Assembly: GCA_017530735.1 (NCBI GenBank)
Contig: JAFXMB010000146.1
Coordinates: forward strand, 1 to 33,545
Direction: 5' to 3'
Source of the DNA: Bacteroidaceae bacterium
GTDB lineage: Bacteria > Bacteroidota > Bacteroidia > Bacteroidales > Bacteroidaceae
Length of the DNA stretch: 33,545 bases
Shown: positions 1 through 7,526 of the stretch, in pieces
Layout of the letters: the number at the start of each line of letters is the position of its first letter
Numbering within the stretch: position 1 is the stretch's first letter
Program-made: the position numbers and the translations under genes
The notes under the pieces: generated by a model
Told to the model about the DNA's origin: nothing
The model's database searches: none
Seen by the model: only the letters and a program-made list of their open reading frames with translations

Positions 1-24
1 ATACCCGTTATGAGTATGACCATA

Positions 25-948
25 TCACTTGCTCAGGGTTACGTTCATGTGCGGGTACTCAAAGTGGAATCCCTGCTTGGGCAGCTCGGTGAAGAGGGCC
101 TTGTTCAGGTCAAACTTGAGTGGCCAGTAATCAGCTGACTTGACCCATACGCGTGCCAGGAAGGTGACCGTGCTGTCATTCATGGCGCTCAGTACTGACA
201 TGGGATCGGCTGCGCCCTTGGTCTTGGTGTCAAGGACACGCTTATCGGCATGTAAGATCTTGAGAATGGCCTCGATGCACTTGTCGGCGTCGGTGTCGTA
301 AGCCATGTGAAGTTCTATGTCAAGACGGCGGATGGATTTGGCCGAATAGTTGTCAATGTTGCCGTTTGAGAGTGCTCCGTTGGGGATTATGATCTCGCGG
401 TTATCGGGGGTGACCATCTTGGTGTTTACAATCGATACGGCCTTTACGGTACCGCTGAAACCCTGTGCGCTGATGAAATCACCTGCCTTGAAGGGTTTGA
501 ATACCAGAATCATAAGTCCGCCGGCAAAGTTTGATACGGTTCCGCTGAGTGCCATACCTATGGCCATACCTCCGGCAGCCAGAAGTGCTGCGAGCGATGT
601 GGTGTTGATGCCTAAGGCGCCTATGGTTACTATGATGAGCAGAACGGTAAGCGTAATGGATACGAGCGACGTGATGAAGGTTGAGAGGGTGGCCTCGGTG
701 TTACGCTTGGTGAAGAACTTGCCGAGCCAGATCTTGACTCTTTTGATGAGCCATGCACCTATTATGTAGATGGCTATTGCGGCCAGGAGTTTAAGGCCGA
801 AATCAATGGCGCTCTGCAACAGGTCCTTGAGAAGGGTGTTGGGGTCTTCCTTTACTTGTGAAATCAGGTTACTGGTGACCGCTTTGATTGAATCGTTGAC
901 ATTGATTACCGCTTCGGGATCAACGGTTGTAGCTTGTAGAAAAGTCAT
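25..948 (-). CDS. MscS-family mechanosensitive ion channel
   Basis: Small-conductance mechanosensitive channel of the inner membrane, which releases solutes on hypo-osmotic shock. The 307-residue protein has a short N-terminal stretch and then hydrophobic segments near residues 49-70 and 91-111. A Gly/Ala-rich pore helix follows at about 115-145 (AALLAAGGMAIGMALSG), the hallmark of TM3 in MscS. The next part (FKPFKAGDFI, then the PDNREIIIPNGALSNGNIDNY region) is the conserved MscS beta domain, and a C-terminal alpha/beta domain closes the protein. The length is close to the E. coli MscS length (286). It starts at an ATG and is divergent from the gene at 1016. An imperfect -7 box (TATATTTA, minus strand 978-971) lies 22 bases before the start. 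Family call is firm; conductance and ion selectivity cannot be read from the sequence. Confidence 0.93.
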   Translation of the reverse strand: MTFLQATTVDPEAVINVNDSIKAVTSNLISQVKEDPNTLLKDLLQSAIDFGLKLLAAIAIYIIGAWLIKRVKIWLGKFFTKRNTEATLSTFITSLVSITLTVLLIIVTIGALGINTTSLAALLAAGGMAIGMALSGTVSNFAGGLMILVFKPFKAGDFISAQGFSGTVKAVSIVNTKMVTPDNREIIIPNGALSNGNIDNYSAKSIRRLDIELHMAYDTDADKCIEAILKILHADKRVLDTKTKGAADPMSVLSAMNDSTVTFLARVWVKSADYWPLKFDLNKALFTELPKQGFHFEYPHMNVTLSK

Positions 949-1000
949 AGTCCGGAATATTTAAGTGCCGTAAATATAGCGAATATTCCCGATAAATGGC

Positions 1001-1008
1001 TACTTTTG
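1001..1008 (+). promoter_or_regulatory. Bacteroidales -7 promoter element (TACTTTTG)
   Basis: Exact match to TAnnTTTG, the -7 element of the Bacteroidota primary sigma factor. Only seven bases separate it from the ATG at 1016, so a transcript started here would have almost no leader. No clear TTTG -33 element is visible. Confidence 0.55.
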
Positions 1009-1015
1009 GCAAGAT

Positions 1016-2467
1016 ATGAAGAAGTGCTTTTTTATAATTCCAATAATGCTTCTCCTTGCAGGTTGCAAGGGAAACGGGATCAGTTTCAGCCTCAAGTCAT
1101 TAGAGGAGTCCCTGAATGAGAAGTCAGTTGAAGTGGGGATAAACCTGGACAGTATCAACTCAACCTTGCGCAAGGGCTACAACAAAAGAGAGCGCCTGGC
1201 TATGGGCTGGTATGAATTGGGAAAGACATATTCCGTAAGGAACATGGACGCTGAGGCAATAAACGCCCTTCTGAAAGCCCGTGAACTCTTTACCGATACA
1301 CTTTCGGCCGATTACCTGTCAATATCGGACATGCTGGGCCACCATTACAATAACAGGGGGCTGTATGATGACGCTCTGAATACCTTTACCGAAAACCGCA
1401 GGCTGTATGAGGCCAACGGTGACAGGTATATGGTGTCAATGACGGACTTTAATATCGGATTGGCCTATTTCGGTCAGAAGGAGTATGCCTTAAGTTACAA
1501 TCTGTTTGAAAAACTGACCGGTGACAGGTTCCTGGACGCATCAATCCGTAACACCTGCTACCTTTATATGGCATACATAGAGAATGACCTGAACCATATG
1601 GACGGCGCCAAACGTGTTCTGGAACTGGCCGACAGGTTCCTGTCCGGCTGCAGGGACGAGAGTGAGAAGGCTCCCGGATATGCAATCAAGGGCATAGCTC
1701 TCTATTATCTGCATGAGAATGACTCGGCATTTGTATACCTTAAGAGCGCCAACCGTCTGTCGGATGACCTGAACACCAAGATTCTGGCAATGACAGGACT
1801 GGAGTGGGTGGCAACCCAGATGAGACAGTATCAGGCAGCCTGGAACGCCGAGATTCTTAATAAGGAATACAGGGAGAAACTCAACGAGAAGACCAACCAG
1901 TCTGAGATTACCCAGATACAACTTCAGCACAATGATGAGATGCAGAACCAGAGGTACCGCGCCAGGATATCAAGGGTCATCTGGATCAGCATATCGCTTG
2001 TAATTATCCTGATTGCCGCTGTCATCATCTATATCATTCAGCGTGACCGCAGGAGAGAGGCCTATTACCTTAAGAAGTATGATGATCTGGTTCAGAAGCA
2101 GATGGAGGAGAAGTCAAACTCTGAGGGTAACCGTCTGATGGAGGCTTGTGACGCATTCCGTACCGGTATCGCGTTCAATCTGGTGAATGACGTGGCCCTG
2201 CAGAAGCGCTCTTTCCGTCAGGAGGAGAGGGATGTGGTGGTACATGACATAAACCTGTACTTTGCAGGTCCCATAGCAGTGCTGCGTTCCGAGGCCGGAA
2301 AACTGGGTCAGCAGGATATCAACCTTATATTCTGTACGTTGCTTGGATTTGACCAGGAGTTGGTGGCCGATATCATGTGCACCTCACGCTCCAATATGCG
2401 CAGCATCAAATCGCGCCTGAAATCAAAGATTTCGGCCGAGTCATTCTCGCTCTATTTCAAGGAGTGA
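1016..2467 (+). CDS. Membrane-anchored TPR protein with C-terminal helix-turn-helix, putative transcriptional regulator
   Basis: The 483-residue protein starts with a lipoprotein-type signal (lipobox LLAGC, Cys17). A helical TPR-rich region follows at about 45-290, with repeats such as 'AMGWYELGKTYSVRNMDAEA' and 'FNIGLAYFGQKEYALSYNLF'. One strong transmembrane segment lies near 325-345 (IWISISLVIILIAAVIIYII), followed by a charged coiled region. The C-terminal part (FCTLLGFDQELVADIMC, then SRSNMRSIKSRLKSKI) resembles the LuxR/sigma-region-4 type of helix-turn-helix common in Bacteroidota TPR regulators. The inferred topology is a periplasmic TPR sensor, one membrane pass and a cytoplasmic DNA-binding end. 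Targets and ligand are unknown. It ends one base before the convergent gene at 2469, with no terminator between them. The regulator role is inference from the C-terminal motif. Confidence 0.75.
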   Translation: MKKCFFIIPIMLLLAGCKGNGISFSLKSLEESLNEKSVEVGINLDSINSTLRKGYNKRERLAMGWYELGKTYSVRNMDAEAINALLKARELFTDTLSADYLSISDMLGHHYNNRGLYDDALNTFTENRRLYEANGDRYMVSMTDFNIGLAYFGQKEYALSYNLFEKLTGDRFLDASIRNTCYLYMAYIENDLNHMDGAKRVLELADRFLSGCRDESEKAPGYAIKGIALYYLHENDSAFVYLKSANRLSDDLNTKILAMTGLEWVATQMRQYQAAWNAEILNKEYREKLNEKTNQSEITQIQLQHNDEMQNQRYRARISRVIWISISLVIILIAAVIIYIIQRDRRREAYYLKKYDDLVQKQMEEKSNSEGNRLMEACDAFRTGIAFNLVNDVALQKRSFRQEERDVVVHDINLYFAGPIAVLRSEAGKLGQQDINLIFCTLLGFDQELVADIMCTSRSNMRSIKSRLKSKISAESFSLYFKE

Positions 2468-2468
2468 T

Positions 2469-2942
2469 TTACTTTACCAGAGATATGGCGCCGAATACGC
2501 CAAGACTGGCTGCAAGCATGATGGCTGCGGCCAGCAGCAGGCCCGCCAGGATGTAGAGAATGCTTTTCTTGAAGTCCAGGTCAAGCAGGCTGGCTGCCAG
2601 TGTGCCTGTCCATGCGCCTGTGCCGGGCAGAGGAATGCCTACAAAAAGCAGCAGAGCCATGTAAAGACCCATTCCGGCTTTCTCTTCAAGTTTGCGGCCG
2701 CCTTTCTCACCCTTCTCAAGACACCATCCGCAGAATCCGCCTATAAGTTTCTTGTCCTTGCCCCAAACCAGGAACCTGCGTGCAAACAGGAATATGAACG
2801 GTACCGGGAGCATATTGCCTAACAGAGCCACTATGATGGACGGAACAATAGGCAGATCGAAACCAATGGCGTAGGGGATGGCACCGCGCAGTTCAATAAG
2901 CGGAACCATAGAGATAAGGAAAACTATCAGATATTTTTTCAT
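2469..2942 (-). CDS. COG2426-type small multidrug export family membrane protein
   Basis: A 157-residue integral membrane protein. Its opening hydrophobic stretch is typical of the COG2426 'small multi-drug export' family: 'VPLIELRGAIPYAIG', then a second helix with 'LLGNMLPVPFIFLFARR'. A soluble loop with CGWCLEKGEKGGRKLEEKAG precedes 'LLLFVGIPLPGTGAWTGTLAA' and a final pair of helices. The G(I/V)PLPGTGAWTG signature is distinctive. The family name comes from automated annotation and real transport activity is poorly established. Its ATG overlaps the stop of the upstream TPR gene by four bases (ATGA), so translation is probably coupled; it is the last gene of the glnS operon. Confidence 0.85.
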   Translation of the reverse strand: MKKYLIVFLISMVPLIELRGAIPYAIGFDLPIVPSIIVALLGNMLPVPFIFLFARRFLVWGKDKKLIGGFCGWCLEKGEKGGRKLEEKAGMGLYMALLLFVGIPLPGTGAWTGTLAASLLDLDFKKSILYILAGLLLAAAIMLAASLGVFGAISLVK

Positions 2943-4024
2943 AGGTTCTGGGGTAGTATGGTTTGAGCCAGTTTATTCAGGTCTTCGTCATCGGGATCAA
3001 GCGCAAGACCTTCATGCAGGTGCCTCTGGGCCTGTTCGTCGCGTCCTGTGCGGTGGGATGTATCGGCCAGATAGTAATAGAGTTCAACATACATCTCTAC
3101 AGGTACGTCCTCATCAAGCATGAGCATGGCCAAGGTGTCCATGAACTTGTCATACGCCTCTTCATAGCGCTCCATCTCATACAGGCAGCGTGCGCAGTAG
3201 TAGAGCAGGGTGTATGATGAGGGGTCATCGTCCAACAGGGCCTTATAGATGTCAAAGGCACCCTTCCAGTCCTCCATGTTGAAGATGCAGCTGGCTTTCA
3301 TCATGCGGGCCGATTTGTCTTCGGGCTCAATGGCTTCGATGAACTCAAAGCACTCGCGTGCCTTTGCGTAGTCATTCTTCTCGTAGTAGATCCGGCCCAA
3401 CTGGTCCCAATAATAGGTGTCATATGCAAACTCGTCAAGCAGGTGGTTGTACCACTCTATGGCGGTGTCTGCCTGGCCTGTGTCAAAGAACAGGTCAGCC
3501 TGCAGCTCTATGAAGTTGCGGGAGTCAGGTGACAGCACCAGAGCCATGTCCAGCCATTTCTGACAAAGTTCATAGTTGCGGTTGTCCATGTACTTGACAA
3601 TGATGTCGTTGAGCATTCCGGGATCGTCATCGCTCAGTTGGACGGCCTGCGTAAAGTAGGCATCGGCATCATCCGGACGGTCAAAAGCCAGTTCTATCTC
3701 GCCTTTCAGATAGAGCAGTTCCTGATTGTCGGGGTCCGATATGGATTCTGTCAGCACACGGGCCTCATCCTTGAGACCGCGACGCAACAGGTTGTTGGCC
3801 TTTGAAATAAGTATGTCGGAATCTGAAGGGTGAAGTCTCAGGCCATACTCGATGGCTGTGTCAGACTTGTCCAGATCACCGTTCATGGAGTAATACTCGG
3901 CAATATTGGCTATGTCCATGCTGTCAAAATAAACGGAACCTCCGTCTGCCAGCATGTTCTCATACGAGGTCAGAAGTTCAGTAAACTCCCGACTGTCATA
4001 GTATGATGCCGAGTCGTCTTTCAT
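2939..4024 (-). CDS. Tetratricopeptide repeat protein, cytoplasmic
   Basis: This 361-residue acidic protein has no signal peptide and no membrane segment. It is built almost wholly from TPR units, for example 'AEYYSMNGDLDKSDTAIEYG', 'WDQLGRIYYEKNDYAKAREC' and 'LYYCARCLYEMERYEEAYDK', about nine or ten repeats in all. No catalytic domain is visible, so it is most likely a protein-binding scaffold or adaptor; the partner is unknown. It lies between glnS and a COG2426 gene and overlaps both by four bases (ATGA at 4021-4024 and 2939-2942), so all three are probably made from one coupled mRNA. The context does not reveal the function. Confidence 0.85.
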   Translation of the reverse strand: MKDDSASYYDSREFTELLTSYENMLADGGSVYFDSMDIANIAEYYSMNGDLDKSDTAIEYGLRLHPSDSDILISKANNLLRRGLKDEARVLTESISDPDNQELLYLKGEIELAFDRPDDADAYFTQAVQLSDDDPGMLNDIIVKYMDNRNYELCQKWLDMALVLSPDSRNFIELQADLFFDTGQADTAIEWYNHLLDEFAYDTYYWDQLGRIYYEKNDYAKARECFEFIEAIEPEDKSARMMKASCIFNMEDWKGAFDIYKALLDDDPSSYTLLYYCARCLYEMERYEEAYDKFMDTLAMLMLDEDVPVEMYVELYYYLADTSHRTGRDEQAQRHLHEGLALDPDDEDLNKLAQTILPQNL

Positions 4025-5760
4025 TTATCCTTAACCTTGCTCCAGGTGTCCTTGAGTGATACGGTGCGGTTGAATATCAGGTGCTCGGGGGTTGAGTCCT
4101 TATCGGTGCAGAAATATCCTATGCGCTGGAACTGGAAATGATCCAGAGGTTTGGTATCGGCCAGGAACTGTTCAACATAGCAGTTCTCACGTATCTCAAG
4201 AGAGTCGGGGTTCTTCATCTGCTTGAGTGCATCGATTGGATCCATGCCTTCCTCACGCAGGCGGGCCAGTTCGTCACGCGGGTTCTCTACCTTCCACAGA
4301 CGGTCATACAGACGTACCTCGGCCTTGACGGCGTGGGCTGCGCTGACCCAGTGAATGGTTCCCTTGCACTTGCGGTTGCAGTCTGACTCACCGGTCTTGG
4401 TGTTGGGTATGTATTCGCAGTAAACCTCCTCAATGGTGCCGTCATCGGCCTTCTTGCAACCGGTGCAGAGTACGATGTAGGCGCTCTTGAGACGTACCTC
4501 GCGGCCCTGTGACAGGCGGAAATACTTGGCGGGAGCATCCTCCATGAAGTCCTCACGCTCAATCCAGAGTTCGCGGCTGAAGGTTATCTTGTGTGAGCCT
4601 GCCTCGGGATCCTCGGGGTTGTTGATGGCCTCCAGTTCCTCGGTCTTGCCCTCGGGGTAGTTGGTCACAATCAGTTTGACAGGATTGATTACGGCCGATA
4701 CACGTGTGGCGCGACGGTTCAGATCCTCGCGGATGGCTGACTCCATCAGGGCCATGTCGTTAAGGGCATCGAACTTGGTGTAGCCGATGCGGTCCACGAA
4801 CATGCGGATGGACTCAGGGGTATAGCCGCGGCGGCGGTATCCGCAGATGGTCGGCATACGGGGATCATCCCATCCTGATACCATGCCGTTCTGTACCAGA
4901 GCCAGCAGGTTACGCTTGCTAAGAAGGGTGTAGTTCAGGTTCAGTTTGTTGAACTCAGTCTGGCGGGGACGGTTGTCATCCAGGTCCTGACCCTTCTTGA
5001 GCCAGTCTATGAACAGGTCATAGAGAGGACGGTGAGGTACAAACTCCAGTGTGCAGAGAGAGTGGGTCACACCCTCAAAGTAGTCGCTCTGGCCGTGTGC
5101 AAAGTCATACATGGGGTATGCTTTCCACTTGGTTCCGGTGCGGTGATGCGGAGTCTTTACTATGCGGTAAATGATGGGATCGCGGAACAGCATGTTGTTG
5201 TGTGCCATGTCAATCTTGGCACGCAGCACCATTGAGCCCTCCTCAAGTTCGCCGCTGTTCATCTTGTAGAACAGGTCCAGGCTCTCCTGAACGGGGCGGT
5301 CGCGGTAAGGGCTGTTGATACCGGGCTGGGTGGGGGTTCCCTTCTGCGAAAGGATGGTCTCCTGATCCTGCTCGTCAACATAGGCCTTGCCCTCCTTTAT
5401 CAGGTCTACTGCAAAGTCCCACAGTTGCTGGAAGTAGTCAGATGCGTAGAACTCGTTGGCCCAGTGGAATCCCAGCCACTCGATGTCCTCCTTGATGGCA
5501 TCTACATACTCGGTATCCTCCTTGGTGGGGTTGGTGTCATCAAAGCGCAGGTTGCATATGCCTCCGTGCTTCTGTGCCATACCAAAGTCCATGCAGATGG
5601 CCTTGGCGTGTCCGATGTGAAGATAACCGTTGGGTTCCGGCGGGAAACGTGTCTGTACGCGGCCTCCGTTCTTGCCCTCGGCAAGGTCTTTCTCAACCAT
5701 CTCCTCAATGAAGTTCAGACTCTTCTTCTCGCTGTTTTCTGTTGCAGTATTCTCTGTCAT
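4021..5760 (-). CDS. glnS: Glutaminyl-tRNA synthetase
   Basis: Class I aminoacyl-tRNA synthetase that attaches glutamine to tRNA-Gln in the cytoplasm. The HIGH signature sits in PPEPNGYLHIGHAKAI (HIGH at residues 48-51), and the KMSKS-equivalent is LLSKRNL. The 'RFDDTNPTKE' motif and 'GWDDPRMPTICGYRRRGYTP' are characteristic of the GlnRS/GluRS branch and specifically GlnRS. At 579 residues it is slightly longer than the E. coli enzyme (about 554), with a short N-terminal extension. Having glnS implies direct charging of tRNA-Gln rather than only the transamidation route. It starts 22 bases after a minus-strand TAAATTTG box and leads an operon with the TPR and COG2426 genes. Confidence 0.97.
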   Translation of the reverse strand: MTENTATENSEKKSLNFIEEMVEKDLAEGKNGGRVQTRFPPEPNGYLHIGHAKAICMDFGMAQKHGGICNLRFDDTNPTKEDTEYVDAIKEDIEWLGFHWANEFYASDYFQQLWDFAVDLIKEGKAYVDEQDQETILSQKGTPTQPGINSPYRDRPVQESLDLFYKMNSGELEEGSMVLRAKIDMAHNNMLFRDPIIYRIVKTPHHRTGTKWKAYPMYDFAHGQSDYFEGVTHSLCTLEFVPHRPLYDLFIDWLKKGQDLDDNRPRQTEFNKLNLNYTLLSKRNLLALVQNGMVSGWDDPRMPTICGYRRRGYTPESIRMFVDRIGYTKFDALNDMALMESAIREDLNRRATRVSAVINPVKLIVTNYPEGKTEELEAINNPEDPEAGSHKITFSRELWIEREDFMEDAPAKYFRLSQGREVRLKSAYIVLCTGCKKADDGTIEEVYCEYIPNTKTGESDCNRKCKGTIHWVSAAHAVKAEVRLYDRLWKVENPRDELARLREEGMDPIDALKQMKNPDSLEIRENCYVEQFLADTKPLDHFQFQRIGYFCTDKDSTPEHLIFNRTVSLKDTWSKVKDK

Positions 5761-5782
5761 ACTTGTTTTATTTTTGAGAGTG

Positions 5783-5790
5783 CAAATTTA
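5783..5790 (-). promoter_or_regulatory. -7 promoter element for glnS (TAAATTTG on minus strand)
   Basis: Match to TAnnTTTG reading on the minus strand, 22 bases upstream of the glnS ATG. No clear TTTG -33 element is seen at the usual spacing. It is divergent from the box at 5813. Confidence 0.5.
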
Positions 5791-5812
5791 CCTCTTTTTG
5801 CTGTTAAATTAT

Positions 5813-5820
5813 TATTTTTG
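5813..5820 (+). promoter_or_regulatory. -7 promoter element for the TIGR02757 gene (TATTTTTG)
   Basis: Match to TAnnTTTG with nine bases between it and the ATG at 5830, so the predicted leader is only a few bases. The region is AT-rich, which lowers the weight of the match. Confidence 0.4.
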
Positions 5821-5829
5821 AACTACTAT

Positions 5830-6552
5830 ATGACACCAAACATTATACAAGAACTTGTAAATAACGCAAAACGCTGTGAATGTGAATCGTTCATAGAGGG
5901 TGATCCCGTGCAGTTCCCCCACCGTTACAGCAGCCGTCAGGACATAGAGGTATCGGCCTTTATATCGGCCTGGATGGCTTACGGAAGCCGAAAGGTGTTC
6001 CTGGGTGTGCTTGACAGACTGCACTCCATGATGGATTCTGCCGGCGGTCCATACCGTTTCATAGTGTCCGAATCGTGGCGTTACATAAGCAATGACGGGT
6101 GTCTGTACAGGTTTTACAAGTGGTCTGATTATACCGCTCTGTGCCAGAGACTGGCCGATGTCTATTCGCGTATGGACAGCCTTGAGAACCTGTTTGTGCC
6201 AGGCGAACCGCTTGAGATGGGTGTCCTGAACCTGTGCCGTGAGTTTGAAGGTGTGAACGGTATCCCCGTGCCCGGCAGCACATCGGCCAACAAGAGGCTT
6301 TACATGTTTCTGCGCTGGATGGTGCGCAAGGGGAGTCCGGTAGATTTTGGTATCTGGAGCCGCGTCACTCCGGCTCAGTTGCTGGTTCCGGTCGATACTC
6401 ACGTGTATGCGACGGCAAAGGCCCTGGGGCTTACGTCAAGAAGCAGCGCTGATTTGAAGACAAGTGCTGAAATTACCGGTCAAATGGCCAGAATCTGGCC
6501 CGATGACCCTGCGCGCGGGGACTTTGCGCTGTACGGAAGTCAGGTCATGTAG
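5830..6552 (+). CDS. TIGR02757 (DUF2400) family protein
   Basis: A 240-residue protein. An upstream extension of the frame to 5425 is open but lies antisense to glnS; the ATG at 5830 starts just after the promoter-like box and gives a normal family length. N-terminal 'FPHRYSSRQDIEVSAFISAWMAYGSRK' and C-terminal 'TPAQLLVPVDTHVYATAKAL ... GDFALYG' match the TIGR02757 family as I know it. Its function is not established. The VPVDTHV segment resembles the strand and helix around the catalytic Asp of endonuclease III/MutY-type HhH-GPD DNA glycosylases, so a distant relationship to DNA repair is possible; this is inference. No Fe-S cysteine loop is visible at the C-terminus. The 3' end overlaps the convergent CDF gene by eight bases. 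Confidence 0.85.
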   Translation: MTPNIIQELVNNAKRCECESFIEGDPVQFPHRYSSRQDIEVSAFISAWMAYGSRKVFLGVLDRLHSMMDSAGGPYRFIVSESWRYISNDGCLYRFYKWSDYTALCQRLADVYSRMDSLENLFVPGEPLEMGVLNLCREFEGVNGIPVPGSTSANKRLYMFLRWMVRKGSPVDFGIWSRVTPAQLLVPVDTHVYATAKALGLTSRSSADLKTSAEITGQMARIWPDDPARGDFALYGSQVM

Positions 6553-7465
6553 GAGTCTCGGTCTCCTTGGGTTCCATGTGAATGGCCACATGGGTGTTTT
6601 CACCGAACTTTTCTTTGAGTTGGTTCTCTATCGAGTCGGCGTGGTCATGCGCCTTGGCCAGAGTTATGTCTCCGCTCATAAGTATGTGCAGTTCAATAGC
6701 GTAGCGGTTGCCTATCCGGCGTGTCTTAAGGTCATGCGGTTCAATCACATCGGGCTCGGATGCGGCTATGCGCATTATCTCGTCCTCAACCTCATCGGGT
6801 AAGGATTTTTCCATAAGTTCACCGATGCCTTTGTGGATTAGTTCAAAGGATACCTTGACGATGAATGCACCCACCACTACCGATGCCAAAGGATCAAGTA
6901 CGGTCCAGCGTTTGCCCAACAGGACGGCACCTCCTATACCCACTGCGGTACCTATGGATGAGAGGGCGTCGCTGCGGTGATGCCATGCGTTGGCTTCCAT
7001 TGACGATGAATCCAGCTGACGGGCCTTGCGTATGGTGTATCTGTAGGTGAGTTCCTTGAGAACTATTGATACGAGCGCGGCCCAGAGAGCCAGCATACCG
7101 GGGGCGGGAAGTTGCTCTCCGTTGTACCAGGCGACAATTTTCTGCGCTCCGTTGGTAAAGATTCCTATGGCTACGGCCAGCAGCGCAATGCCTATGAATA
7201 TCAGAGCCAGGGTCTCATATTTGCCATGCCCGTAGTCATGTGACTTGTCCTGCGGCTTGCCGCTTATGTATACGAACACAAGCACTATCAGATCCGTGAT
7301 GAAATCAGACAGGGAGTGAATGGCATCGGCCACCATGGCAGCACTGTGTCCCAGTATGCCGGCCACAAACTTGAACGCCAGCAGTACGATGTTGACTGCG
7401 CCGCCCAACAGTGTTACCTTGTAAATTTCTTTCTGCCTGTAGGAATCCTTTAAGCCAATATTCAT
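6545..7465 (-). CDS. Cation diffusion facilitator (CDF) metal efflux transporter
   Basis: Inner-membrane divalent metal/proton antiporter, probably exporting Zn, Fe or a similar ion. Counted from the ATG at 7465, the protein has 306 residues. Metal-site motifs are present: D47-AIHSLSD54 in TM2 and H162-HRSD166 in TM5, with the family's DYGHGKYE loop at 77-84. A C-terminal cytoplasmic domain (about 215-300) carries His/Asp residues (HDHAD). The frame is open 40 codons further upstream, but that extension crosses the promoter region and is not hydrophobic or family-like, so 7465 is preferred. The D/HxxxD pattern fits Zn/Fe-type CDFs; the metal cannot be fixed from this. It is divergent from the glycosyltransferase gene. 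Confidence 0.93.
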   Translation of the reverse strand: MNIGLKDSYRQKEIYKVTLLGGAVNIVLLAFKFVAGILGHSAAMVADAIHSLSDFITDLIVLVFVYISGKPQDKSHDYGHGKYETLALIFIGIALLAVAIGIFTNGAQKIVAWYNGEQLPAPGMLALWAALVSIVLKELTYRYTIRKARQLDSSSMEANAWHHRSDALSSIGTAVGIGGAVLLGKRWTVLDPLASVVVGAFIVKVSFELIHKGIGELMEKSLPDEVEDEIMRIAASEPDVIEPHDLKTRRIGNRYAIELHILMSGDITLAKAHDHADSIENQLKEKFGENTHVAIHMEPKETETPT

Positions 7466-7488
7466 TGCACTATTTGTTTTATGCTTCA

Positions 7489-7496
7489 CAAAAATA
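7489..7496 (-). promoter_or_regulatory. -7 promoter element for the CDF transporter (TATTTTTG on minus strand)
   Basis: Minus-strand match to TAnnTTTG, 23 bases before the chosen CDF start at 7465. It lies two bases from the opposing -7 box at 7499-7506, so the two divergent promoters overlap. It supports rejecting the upstream-extended start of the CDF frame. Confidence 0.45.
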
Positions 7497-7498
7497 AT

Positions 7499-7506
7499 TA
7501 CTTTTG
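7499..7506 (+). promoter_or_regulatory. -7 promoter element for the glycosyltransferase gene (TACTTTTG)
   Basis: Exact TAnnTTTG match 20 bases before the ATG at 7527. A TTTG at 7473-7476 gives a 22-base spacer, slightly longer than the usual 19-21. Confidence 0.55.
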
Positions 7507-7526
7507 CAAAACGACGTGCACATTTA

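Noticed and set aside
5425..5829. N-terminal extension of the TIGR02757 frame.
   Set aside because: It lies antisense within glnS and in the spacer; it does not match the family and the length without it is normal.
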